Assembly: GCF_000807855.2 (NCBI RefSeq)
Contig: NZ_JRYR02000001.1
Span: 690,258 to 754,257, forward strand
Direction of reading: 5' to 3'
Source of the DNA: Flammeovirga pacifica
Lineage (GTDB): Bacteria; Bacteroidota; Bacteroidia; Cytophagales; Flammeovirgaceae
Length of the DNA stretch: 64,000 nucleotides
Below, piece by piece: positions 26,669 to 36,191 of the stretch. Position 1 is the first letter of the stretch; every line of letters begins with the position of its first letter. A program made the position numbers and the translations under genes. The notes under the pieces are model-generated. The model was not told where the DNA came from. It worked only from the letters and a program-made list of their open reading frames with translations, and did no database searches.

Positions 26669-27700
26669 ATGTCAGAAAAAAATAGAACAGAAGTAGATCA
26701 ACTAGGAGAGTTTGGTCTTATTGAGCGTATATCAAAAGACGTTGAAATTAATCATCCAACTACTATCAAAGGTATTGGTGATGATGCAGCAGTTATTGAT
26801 TGTGGAGAGGATTATATGGTGGTATCTACCGATATGTTATTGGAAGGTATACATTTTGATTTGAGTTTTATGCCATTACAGCATTTAGGTTACAAAGCCA
26901 TTGCTGTTAATGTTTCAGATATTGCGGCAATGAATGCATTGCCAGAACAAGTTACAGTTAGTATTGCGATTACTAATAGATTCTCAGTAGAGGCTATTGA
27001 TATGATATATCAAGGTATTAAAGCAGCTTGTAAAAATTATAATGTTGATTTAGTAGGAGGAGATACAACTTCTTCTCGAGCAGGGTTAGTAATTTCTGTT
27101 TCAGTTACTGGTAGAGTAGCAAAAGATAAAATCGTTTACAGATCGGGAGCTAAGAAAGGTGATATTCTTTGTTTATCGGGTGATATTGGTGGTGCTTACA
27201 TGGGACTTCAAGTATTATTAAGAGAAAAGAAAGTTTATGAAGCCAATCCAGAAATGCAACCTAAATTAGATGATTATGAATACATCGTAGGCCGTCAGCT
27301 AAGACCTGAGGCCAGAACAGATGTGATTCATGATTTGAAAGAAATTGGTATTGTACCTACTTCTATGATTGATGTTTCTGATGGAGTAGCATCAGAGATT
27401 ATGCACCTTTGTAAGGCATCTGGAGTTGGAGCGGCTATCTATGAGCAAAAACTACCAGTAGACCAAAGAACATTTGATGCTTGCCACGAGTTTAAAATTC
27501 CATCTGTTACACCTGGATTGAACGGCGGAGAAGATTATGAACTTCTATTTACTATTGATCAAGAAGATTTCAAAAAAGTAGAAAAGAACCCTAATATTTA
27601 TTTCATTGGATATATAGATGAAGCTGAAAATGGTGCTAGAATGGTTACAGTAGGTGATCAGGTAGTTCCTATTTCTGCACAAGGATTCAAACATTTCTAA
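26669..27700 (+). CDS. thiL: thiamine-monophosphate kinase
   Basis: 343 residues of the PurM/ThiL ATP-binding fold. It phosphorylates thiamine monophosphate to thiamine pyrophosphate. Typical motifs are GEFGLIERI at the start, GIGDDAAVID (metal/ATP loop), STDMLLEGIHFD, NVSDIAAMNA, LVGGDTTSS, and near the end GLNGGEDYELLFT. Length fits. Other thi genes are not in the window. It is followed three bases later by yebC, so these two are co-transcribed. The -7-like box very close to the start codon hints at a leaderless mRNA. Confidence 0.96.
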   Translation: MSEKNRTEVDQLGEFGLIERISKDVEINHPTTIKGIGDDAAVIDCGEDYMVVSTDMLLEGIHFDLSFMPLQHLGYKAIAVNVSDIAAMNALPEQVTVSIAITNRFSVEAIDMIYQGIKAACKNYNVDLVGGDTTSSRAGLVISVSVTGRVAKDKIVYRSGAKKGDILCLSGDIGGAYMGLQVLLREKKVYEANPEMQPKLDDYEYIVGRQLRPEARTDVIHDLKEIGIVPTSMIDVSDGVASEIMHLCKASGVGAAIYEQKLPVDQRTFDACHEFKIPSVTPGLNGGEDYELLFTIDQEDFKKVEKNPNIYFIGYIDEAENGARMVTVGDQVVPISAQGFKHF

Positions 27701-27703
27701 TTT

Positions 27704-28456
27704 ATGGCAGGACATAGTAAATGGGCCAATATAAAACATAGAAAAGGAGCTCAAGATAAAAAGCGAAATAAGTTATTTACAAAGTTAGGTAGGGAAATAA
27801 CAGTAGCGGCTAAAGAAGGCGGTGCTGACCCAGAAATGAACCCAAGGTTGCGTCTTGCAATACAAAATGCCAAAGGTTCTAATATGCCTAAAGACACTAT
27901 AGAAAGAGCCATAAAGAAAACTCAAGGTAATGATGATATTACTTTTGAGGAGTTAACTTACGAGGGCTATTCTAAAGGTGGTATCGCTATTTATGTAGAA
28001 TGTAGTACGGATAATACAAGACGTACAGTACAGAATGTAAAGAGTTATTTTGCAAAACTTGAAGGTTCTTTAGCAAAGAACGGTTCTCTTGAATTCCTTT
28101 TTGATAGAAAAGGAGTGTTTACTTTTGAAATCTCTGAAGAGTGGGATAAAGAAGACCTAGAGTTAGAACTTATTGATGCTGGAGCAGATGAAATTGAATT
28201 TGAGGATAACTTAGTTCAAGTATTATCTGCAATGGAGGATTTTGGTACAGTCAATAAAAAGTTAGAAGAACTGAATATTGAAGTGTCAAGTGCGAATCTT
28301 CAACGTATACCTCATACCACTAAAGAAGTAGATAATGATACTTTTGATTTGGTCATGAAATTAATCGATAGACTAGAAGATGACGATGATGTTCAACAAG
28401 TATTTCATGATCTTGAAATGACTGAAGATCAAGCAGAACGTCACTTTTTAGAATAA
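27704..28456 (+). CDS. yebC: YebC/PmpR family protein
   Basis: 250 residues with the characteristic start MAGHSKWANIKHRKGAQDKKR, the conserved NPRLRLAIQNAKGSNMPKD and the tyrosine-glycine rich YEGYSKGGIAIYVECSTDN. Family members were described as transcriptional regulators, and more recent work implicates some of them in relieving ribosome stalling; either role is possible here. It follows thiL at three bases and is closed by a strong terminator. Confidence 0.95.
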   Translation: MAGHSKWANIKHRKGAQDKKRNKLFTKLGREITVAAKEGGADPEMNPRLRLAIQNAKGSNMPKDTIERAIKKTQGNDDITFEELTYEGYSKGGIAIYVECSTDNTRRTVQNVKSYFAKLEGSLAKNGSLEFLFDRKGVFTFEISEEWDKEDLELELIDAGADEIEFEDNLVQVLSAMEDFGTVNKKLEELNIEVSSANLQRIPHTTKEVDNDTFDLVMKLIDRLEDDDDVQQVFHDLEMTEDQAERHFLE

Positions 28457-28480
28457 AATCTTAGATTTGATAAGTCTAAT

Positions 28481-28519
28481 AAACACCTCATGAAATAAAA
28501 ATTTGTGAGGTGTTTTTTT
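28481..28519 (+). terminator. terminator after yebC
   Basis: AAACACCTCA / TGAGGTGTTT stem, AT-rich loop, seven T residues. Confidence 0.9.
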
Positions 28520-28610
28520 GTGTCAAAAACAAACAGTTTCAATCATCCAATTTTGACTAAATATTAGATCTAATTTAGATCATGAACTTATAAATGCAGT
28601 ATAGAAATAA

Positions 28611-28650
28611 AAAAAACTCCTGAGAAATAATCACTTCTCAGGAGTTTTTT
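28611..28650 (-). terminator. terminator after the RND transporter gene
   Basis: AAAAAACTCCTGAGAA / TTCTCAGGAGTTTTTT symmetric stem, 19 bases after the stop on the minus strand. It could also work on the plus strand. Confidence 0.9.
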
Positions 28651-28668
28651 AATGGAGTAATTTATCAA

Positions 28669-31065
28669 TTACTTTTTATTGACATTGATTCTATGTAAAT
28701 CAATTTCTTCATCTTCATCTTCAAAGTAGAATGCATCTGTACCTTCAATTACAGGTTGCATTGCATCTTTGTTGACATCAAATGTATATAATAAACAAGG
28801 CAATAATGTAAGGTTAGTACTCATGGCAACAATTAATGTGACAGAGGTAAGTAAACCTAACGCTTGAGTTGCTCCAAAAGTAGATCCCATAAATATGGCA
28901 AAACCACAGAACAATACAATTGATGTATAAAGCATCGATGCTCCTGTTTCTCTCAGCGCCATGATAATGGCACGTTTCATATCATAGTTATGCAAGATGA
29001 TCTCTTGTCGATATTTTGCTAAGAAGTGAATCGAATCATCTACAGAAATACCAAAGGCAATAGAGAATACAATGGCAGTACTTGGTTTAAGTGGAATTCC
29101 CAAGAATCCCATCATTCCCAATGTAAACAATAAAGGAATCATATTCGGAATTAACGAAATAACGATAATTCTAAGGTTGCCAAATAATGTACCCATGATA
29201 ATTGCAATTAGTATAAAGGCAATTACCATACTTTGTTTCAAGTTCTTAATCAAGAAATCATTTCCTTTGATAAAAATGAGTGTCGAACCTGTAACCGTTG
29301 CTTCTATATCCGTTTTTCCTTGGATTTCTTTTAATTTAGGACGAATCACATTATCCACCAATTCATCCATTTTTAATGATCCAACATCAGCCATAGATGT
29401 GGTTAAACGAATGTATCTTCCGGTAGAATCCATCATGGCATTGGCCATTTTTGACGTTTCACTATCAGTACTATTTCTAGCATACTTCATAATGTAAGTC
29501 ATTTCACTTCTAGATGGAATTTTGAAATACGCAGAGTCTCCACCATGGAAAGATTGATTTGCGGCTTTCAAGAATGTAGTCATAGAAATAGGAGGAGACA
29601 CTTCATCTAATGATCCGATGAATTCTTGCATCTCATCTATTTTCTCTAAATATCCTTTTTTCATATACCCTTTTTTACGTTGGGTATCAATAAGGATTTC
29701 TAAAGGCATTACACCACTGAACTCACTTTCAAAAAACTTTAAATCTTGTTTTACATGGTAATCTTCAGGAAGATCATCTACCATATAAGACTCAGCAGTT
29801 ACTTTATACGAGCCATAGATAGACAAAGCTATCATTGCAGCAGTAAAGAAATAAACTACTTTTCTATAATGTAAAACTAGAATTTCTAACTGATGGATTA
29901 ACCAATTAGTTGGCTTAAATTCTAGATGTTTTAAGTGTCTTACATCTGGGGCAGGTAAATAAGAAAATACAATTGGAATAAAGGTAATAGAAATGATAAA
30001 AGTGACAGCAATGTTAATTCCTGCTACAATACCGAATTCCATCATGGCTTTAATACCTGTTGTAATCAATACCATAAATCCAATAGCTGTAGTTGTATTT
30101 GTAATTAAAGTAACTACACCTATTTTTTTAATAATAAGTCCAAGAGCATCTACTTTTGATAATCCATTGGCATAAGCCTGATGGTATTTATTGAGTAGAT
30201 ATATACAGTTCGGAATACCTATTACCACCAGAACAGGCGGAAGTAAACCAGTAAGAATAGTAATTTCATAATTGAATAAGGATAGGGTACCCATAATCCA
30301 TACAATCACAATTACAATTACTAAAAGAGGGTAGAATACAGGAGAAAAAGATCTAAAGAAAAGGAACAATACCAAGGCTACTACACCAATTGATATGCCC
30401 AAAAAGATCATTGTTTCACTCTTTACTTTACTAGCCATAATAGAACGAACATATGGCATACCTGCATAGTACAGTTGGATATCAGCTTCTTTTGAAAAAA
30501 CTTCCGCTTTTTCTTCCAACTTCATCATTACAGCAGTTCTGTTTTTGGAGTTCAATACTACTGGGTCCATATTAATGACCATAGCTGTAGCGCCTCCTTT
30601 AGAGATTAATCTATTTTCATAGGCTTTAATCTCTTTCACTTTAGATAGGATACTATCTAATTCTGCTTGCGACGTAGGTTTCTTTTTGAAAAATTGCTCA
30701 ATTTCAAATTTTTGATCTTGCCTGTTGGCAATCAAGTTAGGAACATCAGCGATAGAAAGTACATTTGTGATACCTTCCAACTCTCTAATCTCCTCACATA
30801 AATCAATAAACTTATTGAAATTTTCTAACTGAAATAATTTGGGGTCTTTCACACCGATGACAAAAGAAGAAGCATCTTCACCGAACTTCTCTTGAAAATC
30901 GTTAAAAGCAATCATATCAGGATCGTCATCAGGTATAATTCTGATGTATTGATAAGACCACTTTACATCTTTGGCTTGATACCCCATAAATACTGTAGTC
31001 AATGCAATGACTACTAAAATTGGAATACGGTTACCAAGTATAAAACTTGCAATTTTTTTCCACAT
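28669..31065 (-). CDS. RND/MMPL-type transporter
   Basis: 798 residues from the ATG at 31065 (MWKKIASFILGNRIPILVV). An in-frame ATG at 31101 would add 12 residues, but that stretch is the terminator hairpin of ribH, so the inner start is right. The architecture is twelve membrane helices in two halves: one helix, a large extracytoplasmic domain (about 40-200) and five helices (about 205-370), then the same plan again. Each half has the RND-type helix pattern, for example ILTGLLPPVLVVIGIPNCIY and FSIAFGISVDDSIHFLAKY, with the paired acidic DDS of the MMPL/HpnN type. It is probably proton-driven and exports lipids or hydrophobic compounds. No membrane-fusion partner is encoded nearby. Confidence 0.88.
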   Translation of the reverse strand: MWKKIASFILGNRIPILVVIALTTVFMGYQAKDVKWSYQYIRIIPDDDPDMIAFNDFQEKFGEDASSFVIGVKDPKLFQLENFNKFIDLCEEIRELEGITNVLSIADVPNLIANRQDQKFEIEQFFKKKPTSQAELDSILSKVKEIKAYENRLISKGGATAMVINMDPVVLNSKNRTAVMMKLEEKAEVFSKEADIQLYYAGMPYVRSIMASKVKSETMIFLGISIGVVALVLFLFFRSFSPVFYPLLVIVIVIVWIMGTLSLFNYEITILTGLLPPVLVVIGIPNCIYLLNKYHQAYANGLSKVDALGLIIKKIGVVTLITNTTTAIGFMVLITTGIKAMMEFGIVAGINIAVTFIISITFIPIVFSYLPAPDVRHLKHLEFKPTNWLIHQLEILVLHYRKVVYFFTAAMIALSIYGSYKVTAESYMVDDLPEDYHVKQDLKFFESEFSGVMPLEILIDTQRKKGYMKKGYLEKIDEMQEFIGSLDEVSPPISMTTFLKAANQSFHGGDSAYFKIPSRSEMTYIMKYARNSTDSETSKMANAMMDSTGRYIRLTTSMADVGSLKMDELVDNVIRPKLKEIQGKTDIEATVTGSTLIFIKGNDFLIKNLKQSMVIAFILIAIIMGTLFGNLRIIVISLIPNMIPLLFTLGMMGFLGIPLKPSTAIVFSIAFGISVDDSIHFLAKYRQEIILHNYDMKRAIIMALRETGASMLYTSIVLFCGFAIFMGSTFGATQALGLLTSVTLIVAMSTNLTLLPCLLYTFDVNKDAMQPVIEGTDAFYFEDEDEEIDLHRINVNKK

Positions 31066-31076
31066 AAGTACAGAAC

Positions 31077-31102
31077 AAAAAAAGTGAGGGAAACCCCTCA
31101 CT
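31077..31102 (-). terminator. ribH terminator
   Basis: AGTGAGGG-GTTT-CCCTCACT on the minus strand followed by seven T residues. It lies between ribH and the RND gene and settles the RND start codon. Confidence 0.92.
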
Positions 31103-31113
31103 ATTATATTTTT

Positions 31114-31596
31114 TTATTGATTGAAACCTAACATTTTAATGGCCGCAACTGCAGCCTCAACTCCTTTGTTTCCATGCTTACCACCAGCACGGTCAAAAGC
31201 TTGTTGTTCTGTATTTGGTGTTAAAAGACCAAATACAACAGGCTTATTGTATTTTAAAGATACATTAGTTACACCATGTGCAACAGCATCACAAATAAAA
31301 TCAAAGTGTTTTGTTTCTCCTTGAATCACACAACCTAAACAAATAACAGCATCAACTTCTTCGATTTGAGCCATTAATTGAGCTCCAAAAGTTAATTCAA
31401 ATGCACCAGGAACATCTTCTCTATAAATATTTCTTTCAGAAGCACCTTCTTTAAGAAGAGTTTCTACTACTGCACCATGTAACGAATCTGTAATCTTTGG
31501 ATTGTATTCAGAAACTACAATAGCAAATTTTTTATTAGAGATGTCTATATTTTTCTTCTTAGAATATTCACTAAGACTTTTTAAAGCAGTGGCCAT
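31114..31596 (-). CDS. ribH: 6,7-dimethyl-8-ribityllumazine synthase
   Basis: 160 residues. It condenses the ribityl-aminouracil with dihydroxybutanone phosphate, the step before riboflavin synthase, as an icosahedral or pentameric complex. Conserved blocks are VVSEYNPKITDSLHGAVVE, VPGAFELTFGAQ, the CLGCVIQGETKHFDFI region with the catalytic His, and FGLLTPNTEQQAFDRAGG. No FMN riboswitch is evident and the other rib genes are not here. A terminator follows directly, so it is monocistronic. Confidence 0.97.
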   Translation of the reverse strand: MATALKSLSEYSKKKNIDISNKKFAIVVSEYNPKITDSLHGAVVETLLKEGASERNIYREDVPGAFELTFGAQLMAQIEEVDAVICLGCVIQGETKHFDFICDAVAHGVTNVSLKYNKPVVFGLLTPNTEQQAFDRAGGKHGNKGVEAAVAAIKMLGFNQ

Positions 31597-31632
31597 TTTT
31601 TGATAATTTTTAAATATAAATTTACAAGCTTA

Positions 31633-31640
31633 CAAAGTTA
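31633..31640 (-). promoter_or_regulatory. probable ribH promoter (-7 box TAACTTTG)
   Basis: TAACTTTG on the minus strand matches TAnnTTTG, about 37 bases before the ribH start codon. Confidence 0.5.
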
Positions 31641-31737
31641 TCAAATTTTATGGCTTATAATAATGTCTTTCAGAAATTATATGACCAAAAATTCAAATAA
31701 TTGTAAGCTTGTAAAATAACTTAAATTACCTTTTAAA

Positions 31738-33435
31738 TTAATCCAATTTTTCTAATTTTTTTTGAGGTTGAATTAATTGAATGATGTAAGCGATGATAAT
31801 CACTGATAGACAACCAATCACATTGAACCATAAATAGGGCACTTCTGTGAATTTAAATAGATAAATGATGATTCCTTCAGAAATTAATCCGCCAATGAAA
31901 GTGGCATTTGATCCAATTTTTTTGAAAAAGAAAGCAATCATAAAAACTCCAAGAATTACACCATATACTAGAGAACCCAAAATATTTACCGCTTCAATTA
32001 ATGATCCTAATTGATTCGCAAAAGTGGCAAACAGAATGGCGTAAATACCCCAGCCAATACTTACTAATTTAGATACTTTTAAGTAATGCTTTTCATCGGC
32101 CTCTGGTTTTATCATCCTTTTATAAATGTCAATGATAGAAGTAGAAGCCAAAGCATTAATTTCAGAAGAAGTAGAAGACATACTTGCCGATAAGATCACT
32201 GCTATGAGTAAACCAATTAACCCTGCAGGTAAATAATTAATGACAAAGCTTAGGAAAATGTAATTGGTATCTTTAGTATCGATACTTTCATCAGTTGCAG
32301 CAATTTTGGAAATGATTTCAGCTTTTTGACTTTCGACTAATTCGTTACTATTGATCAATTGATTTTTAGTTGAATTGATTAGTCCATCATTACCGTTATT
32401 CAAAGCATCAGCGTAAGCAATAGCTGCTTTTTGTCTTTCTTTTTGAACCTGTTGATAATCTGATTCGTATTTTGAAAAGTTCTCTACTTTATTTTTAGCA
32501 TCCTCTAAAGCTACTTTATTAAATAGAACAGGAGAGGTTTGGAATAGATAGAAAACATAGACCATTGCACCAATGAATAAGATCAAAAACTGCATTGGAA
32601 TTTTGATCATACCATTAAACAGAAGTGCCAATCTACTTTGTGCAATTGATGCTCCACTTAAATAACGTTGTACTTGTGATTGATCAGTGCCAAAGTATGA
32701 CATGGCTAAAAAGAAGCCTCCAATTAAACCAGACCATACATTGTATTTTGAAGTGGGATCAAATTTAAAGTCAATTGCATTTAATTTTCCTGATGCTCCA
32801 GCAATATGCAAAGCATTATTAAATGAGATGGAATCCGGCATCATGACCACTACAAGAATACCAGCTAACAGCATGCCTATAAATATTACTGCCATTTGTA
32901 GCTTTTGTGTTTGGTTTACTGCTTTTGTACCACCAATAACAGTATATGCGGTTACAATCACACCAATACCAATATTTGTATAATTGATGTTCCAACCCAT
33001 TAAGGAAGATAAAATTAGGGAAGGAGCGAAGATGGTAAAACCTGCAGCTAAACCTCTTTGTGTTAAGAAGAGAATTGCAGCGAGTGTTCTTGTTTTAAGG
33101 TCAAACCTTTTCTCTAAATACTCATATGCCGTATAGACATTCATTTTATGATAAATGGGGACGACAACTATAGAGAGCACCACCATGGCTAAAGGTAAAC
33201 CAAAGTAAAACTGAACAAAACGCATCCCATCAACAAATGCTTGTCCTGGAGCAGATAAAAAAGTAATTGCACTTGCCTGTGTAGCCATAATTGATAAGGC
33301 TACTGTAAACCATTTTGCTTCTTTGTTTCCAAGAAGATAGCTATTCATGTCTTTTTGAGCACGTGTTTTCCAAATGCCGTAGATAACAATAAAAGCTAAA
33401 GTACCCGTAAGTACGATCCAATCTATATAACTCAC
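31738..33435 (-). CDS. sodium:solute symporter (SSS family)
   Basis: 565 residues with the SSS fold of about 13-14 membrane helices. It starts with a membrane helix and the signature-like AKWFTVALSIMATQASAITFLSAPG that forms the first sodium-site helix. Between helices around residues 300-385 there is a charged helical insert (about 85 residues, rich in Lys, Gln and Ala) facing away from the membrane core, common in Bacteroidota members. The substrate is unknown; sugars, sialic acid or amino sugars would suit the neighbouring PIG-L deacetylase. It is the third gene of a tight operon: PIG-L, 39-residue membrane protein, symporter, with gaps of 2 and 6 bases. Confidence 0.92.
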   Translation of the reverse strand: MSYIDWIVLTGTLAFIVIYGIWKTRAQKDMNSYLLGNKEAKWFTVALSIMATQASAITFLSAPGQAFVDGMRFVQFYFGLPLAMVVLSIVVVPIYHKMNVYTAYEYLEKRFDLKTRTLAAILFLTQRGLAAGFTIFAPSLILSSLMGWNINYTNIGIGVIVTAYTVIGGTKAVNQTQKLQMAVIFIGMLLAGILVVVMMPDSISFNNALHIAGASGKLNAIDFKFDPTSKYNVWSGLIGGFFLAMSYFGTDQSQVQRYLSGASIAQSRLALLFNGMIKIPMQFLILFIGAMVYVFYLFQTSPVLFNKVALEDAKNKVENFSKYESDYQQVQKERQKAAIAYADALNNGNDGLINSTKNQLINSNELVESQKAEIISKIAATDESIDTKDTNYIFLSFVINYLPAGLIGLLIAVILSASMSSTSSEINALASTSIIDIYKRMIKPEADEKHYLKVSKLVSIGWGIYAILFATFANQLGSLIEAVNILGSLVYGVILGVFMIAFFFKKIGSNATFIGGLISEGIIIYLFKFTEVPYLWFNVIGCLSVIIIAYIIQLIQPQKKLEKLD

Positions 33436-33441
33436 AATAGT

Positions 33442-33561
33442 TTAGTTAAATGCGTTAGAAAACCAAGAAAATAAGGTAATTAAGCCAATTAATTCAGCAA
33501 TGACTACAATGTACAATTGCTTCCAACTTTTACCAACAGGAGGTTTTTTTTCATCTTCCAT
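33442..33561 (-). CDS. 39-residue single-span membrane protein in the deacetylase/symporter operon
   Basis: A 40-codon ORF (ATG at 33561, TAA at 33442). The polar N-terminus MEDEKKPPVGKSWKQLY leads into one hydrophobic helix (IVVIAELIGLITLFSW, about 18-33) and ends SNAFN. It starts two bases after the PIG-L stop and ends six bases before the symporter start, so it is translated within the operon. I know of no named family. By position it may be a small accessory subunit of the symporter, as YhdT is for PanF, but this is inference from context only. Confidence 0.7.
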   Translation of the reverse strand: MEDEKKPPVGKSWKQLYIVVIAELIGLITLFSWFSNAFN

Positions 33562-33563
33562 AA

Positions 33564-36080
33564 TTATTTTCCTTTTTTCGGATGAGGTTTATAGTTTAAC
33601 ATATTAGCAAAGATTCTATAGGCTCCAGAAACACCTGCTGGTAATTCTCTAAACCAAGAAATTCCACTGTAAATAAATGCCCCCTGACCATAATCAGCGA
33701 CAAGTAAAGCACCATCAACAGGATCTTCATTTGGATCTTGCATTCTCAGAATTGGTGTGTATTCTTCTCCCCATTCATTAGGGAAATACAAACCTCTTTC
33801 TTGTACCCATCCATCAAAATCATTTTGATTAATTTTGTTAGGATACACCATCAAAGGATGTTTTTTAGCCAGAATTTCAACTTTACTTTCTTCAACAGTG
33901 ATTCTATCTCTTGAAAGCTTTAATTCTTTATATGGACCAATTTGTTTTGTTTTTAATCGATGAGAAGTATTGTATTGTACAATAACACTTCCACCATCAT
34001 ATACATAATCCATTAGAATAGGCTGTAGATATCTCATGTTTTCTAAAACATTATACGCCCTAATTCCAATCACCACCGCATCGTAGTTTTTCAGGTGATC
34101 TTTAGTGATATGATCATGATCTAAAATATTTACCTGATAACCTGCAGTAATAAGAGCTTGAGGTACTACATCGCCAGCACCCATTACATAAGCAACAGAT
34201 TGCACATTACCTCTATCAATATTTAATCTGATTAATTTGATATTTGCATCAACAAAATAATATTGTCTGCTAATGTGTTCGTAATCAATAATATTTAACC
34301 CTTTGTCTATTTTCTGCTCTTTATCAGTCGTTAGGTAAATATTGAAAATTTCATCACCTTCTTTTTTGGAAGGAGTGACTATAAATTCGATTTCAGTTTT
34401 ATCACCTCTTTTTTCTAAGTCAACTTCTAAAGATGCCTTTGTTTCAATTTTCCATCCTTTAGGAAGATTATAATTGACCTTTCCTTTTACTTGATCTGTT
34501 TTGGCAGTAAAACTGACTTTCACTTTTTTAGTAGCTTGATCTCCAAAGATTAATGTATTCTGATCAATATCAATAGTAGCAGGAGGGACGATTCCTAATG
34601 GAATATAAACTTCACCTAAAGCAGGGTTTATTTTTTTCTGCCAAATATTTAATGTTTGTTTGATCTTGATTCCTCCAATCAATAGTTCAGCTTCAACAGG
34701 AATAGCATAATTATTTTCTGGTTGACCGATCATTTTTTGATTATCCACCCTGTACATACCTTTTGATGCTTTTTGAGCTAACCAATAAGGTTGTGATACA
34801 GGATAATCAGAAGGAATAGACACCTTGATATTGGTTTTGATATTTTTATTGTAAGTTAAATCAGTAGATAAAGCTTCCTCTTTTAACTGTCCAACTTTGA
34901 CATGAGTTAATTTGATGTCTTGTTTTGATCTATTGATAGTTCTTAATTCTATTTTAAGACTATCGCCTTGTGCTACTTGAGCGTCTGTAACTAATGCTTC
35001 AAAGAAAATACCGCTACACTGTAAAATTAGTTGATCAATTTTTTTAGATTTCTTGATGACCCAATAATCGTTTTGATCGAGTAGTTGTAGTTCTTTTTTG
35101 ATTTTTATTAATTGATTGATAGAAGCGGAAGGATTAGAAGGAGTAAAGTTGTCTTGTAATTCCTTGATTAGGCTTTCAACTTTAGATGCATTGTCCACTC
35201 TTTTCCAAGAGGTATCCACACCTTCCATTGGTGAGGTACTCATTTGTGCACCATCAAGTAGTTCGAAATATTCTTTATTTTCACCTCTTTGTAAAGCAGC
35301 TCCAAAACCCTGACATCTGTGTTTTGAACGAGCAGCCATGGCAATTTCTCCTACATTTTTACCTAATACAGGGATGTAATCACCTGTTTCTAAGCTTACA
35401 AATTGAGAGGCATCAAAAGATTCTCCTTTACCTCGGAAAAACCATGAGTTGGTGTTCCACATAATTCTTTTGGGTTGCCAAGGAGATACATATTTTAATT
35501 GCTCCGGGTATTTAGTAGAATCGCCTGCAATTTTATACGCTTCTAATGCGATAATTGCAGAAGTAGTATGATGTCCATGAGTTCTTCCACCACGATTAGG
35601 TGAAAAACGAGTGATAATAATATCAGGTCTAAATCGACGGATATTCCAAACAGCATCTGCTAGTACTTGATCTTTATCCCAAACCGAAAGAGTTTCTTGA
35701 GGGTTTTTAGAATAGCCAAAATCGTTAGCTCGGCTAAACATTTGTTGTCCGCCATCCACTTTACGGGCTTCAATTAATTCTTGAGAGCGTAAAATGCCTA
35801 ATTCTTCTCTAATTTCAGTACCAATCAAATTTTGTCCTCCATCACCTCTAGTTAAAGAAGTATAAGCAGTTTCATAGCCTTTTGCTCTTGCGAAGAAGGC
35901 AATTACTCTTTGGTTTTCATCATCAGGATGTGCCGCAAAATACATTACAGCACCTAATGTGTTTAAATGATTTATTTCCTGAAGAATATTAGATACGTTT
36001 TCTTGCTGGGATGTCTTAGGTGTTTGGCCAAAACATATAGCATTTAAAAGAATAAGGAATAAAGTGGCGGTTAATCTCAT
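33564..36080 (-). CDS. large exported PIG-L family deacetylase
   Basis: 838 residues. Signal peptide to about residue 18 (LNAICFGQ). The PIG-L zinc deacetylase domain (about 38-290) has AHPDDENQRVIAFFARAKG with the Asp/His metal ligands and THGHHTTSAI with the third ligand pair. It removes acetyl groups from N-acetylglucosamine-type substrates (LmbE/MshB/BshB relatives). The remaining ~540 residues contain a beta-rich linker and a C-terminal domain resembling a glutamine amidotransferase-like fold. This long form is common in Bacteroidota and is exported, unlike cytosolic BshB. Substrate unknown. First gene of the operon with the small membrane protein and symporter. Confidence 0.87.
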   Translation of the reverse strand: MRLTATLFLILLNAICFGQTPKTSQQENVSNILQEINHLNTLGAVMYFAAHPDDENQRVIAFFARAKGYETAYTSLTRGDGGQNLIGTEIREELGILRSQELIEARKVDGGQQMFSRANDFGYSKNPQETLSVWDKDQVLADAVWNIRRFRPDIIITRFSPNRGGRTHGHHTTSAIIALEAYKIAGDSTKYPEQLKYVSPWQPKRIMWNTNSWFFRGKGESFDASQFVSLETGDYIPVLGKNVGEIAMAARSKHRCQGFGAALQRGENKEYFELLDGAQMSTSPMEGVDTSWKRVDNASKVESLIKELQDNFTPSNPSASINQLIKIKKELQLLDQNDYWVIKKSKKIDQLILQCSGIFFEALVTDAQVAQGDSLKIELRTINRSKQDIKLTHVKVGQLKEEALSTDLTYNKNIKTNIKVSIPSDYPVSQPYWLAQKASKGMYRVDNQKMIGQPENNYAIPVEAELLIGGIKIKQTLNIWQKKINPALGEVYIPLGIVPPATIDIDQNTLIFGDQATKKVKVSFTAKTDQVKGKVNYNLPKGWKIETKASLEVDLEKRGDKTEIEFIVTPSKKEGDEIFNIYLTTDKEQKIDKGLNIIDYEHISRQYYFVDANIKLIRLNIDRGNVQSVAYVMGAGDVVPQALITAGYQVNILDHDHITKDHLKNYDAVVIGIRAYNVLENMRYLQPILMDYVYDGGSVIVQYNTSHRLKTKQIGPYKELKLSRDRITVEESKVEILAKKHPLMVYPNKINQNDFDGWVQERGLYFPNEWGEEYTPILRMQDPNEDPVDGALLVADYGQGAFIYSGISWFRELPAGVSGAYRIFANMLNYKPHPKKGK

Positions 36081-36115
36081 TATTGAGGTTAGTAAGTGGT
36101 AGGTTTGAATGAAAA

Positions 36116-36175
36116 ATGAGGTTGTCTCATAAATTAATCATATTATAATTAACATGATTTGTAAGACAACCTCAT
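36116..36175 (-). terminator. terminator after the DUF2911 gene
   Basis: ATGAGGTTGTCT / AGACAACCTCAT stem, extended to TTAC on the inner side, long AT loop, then TTTTTC on the minus strand. Confidence 0.75.
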
Positions 36176-36191
36176 AAGATATGTTTAAAGA

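Noticed and set aside
31066..31101. N-terminal extension of the RND transporter from an ATG at 31101
   Set aside because: The stretch is the stem-loop and T run of the ribH terminator; the protein begins naturally at the ATG at 31065.
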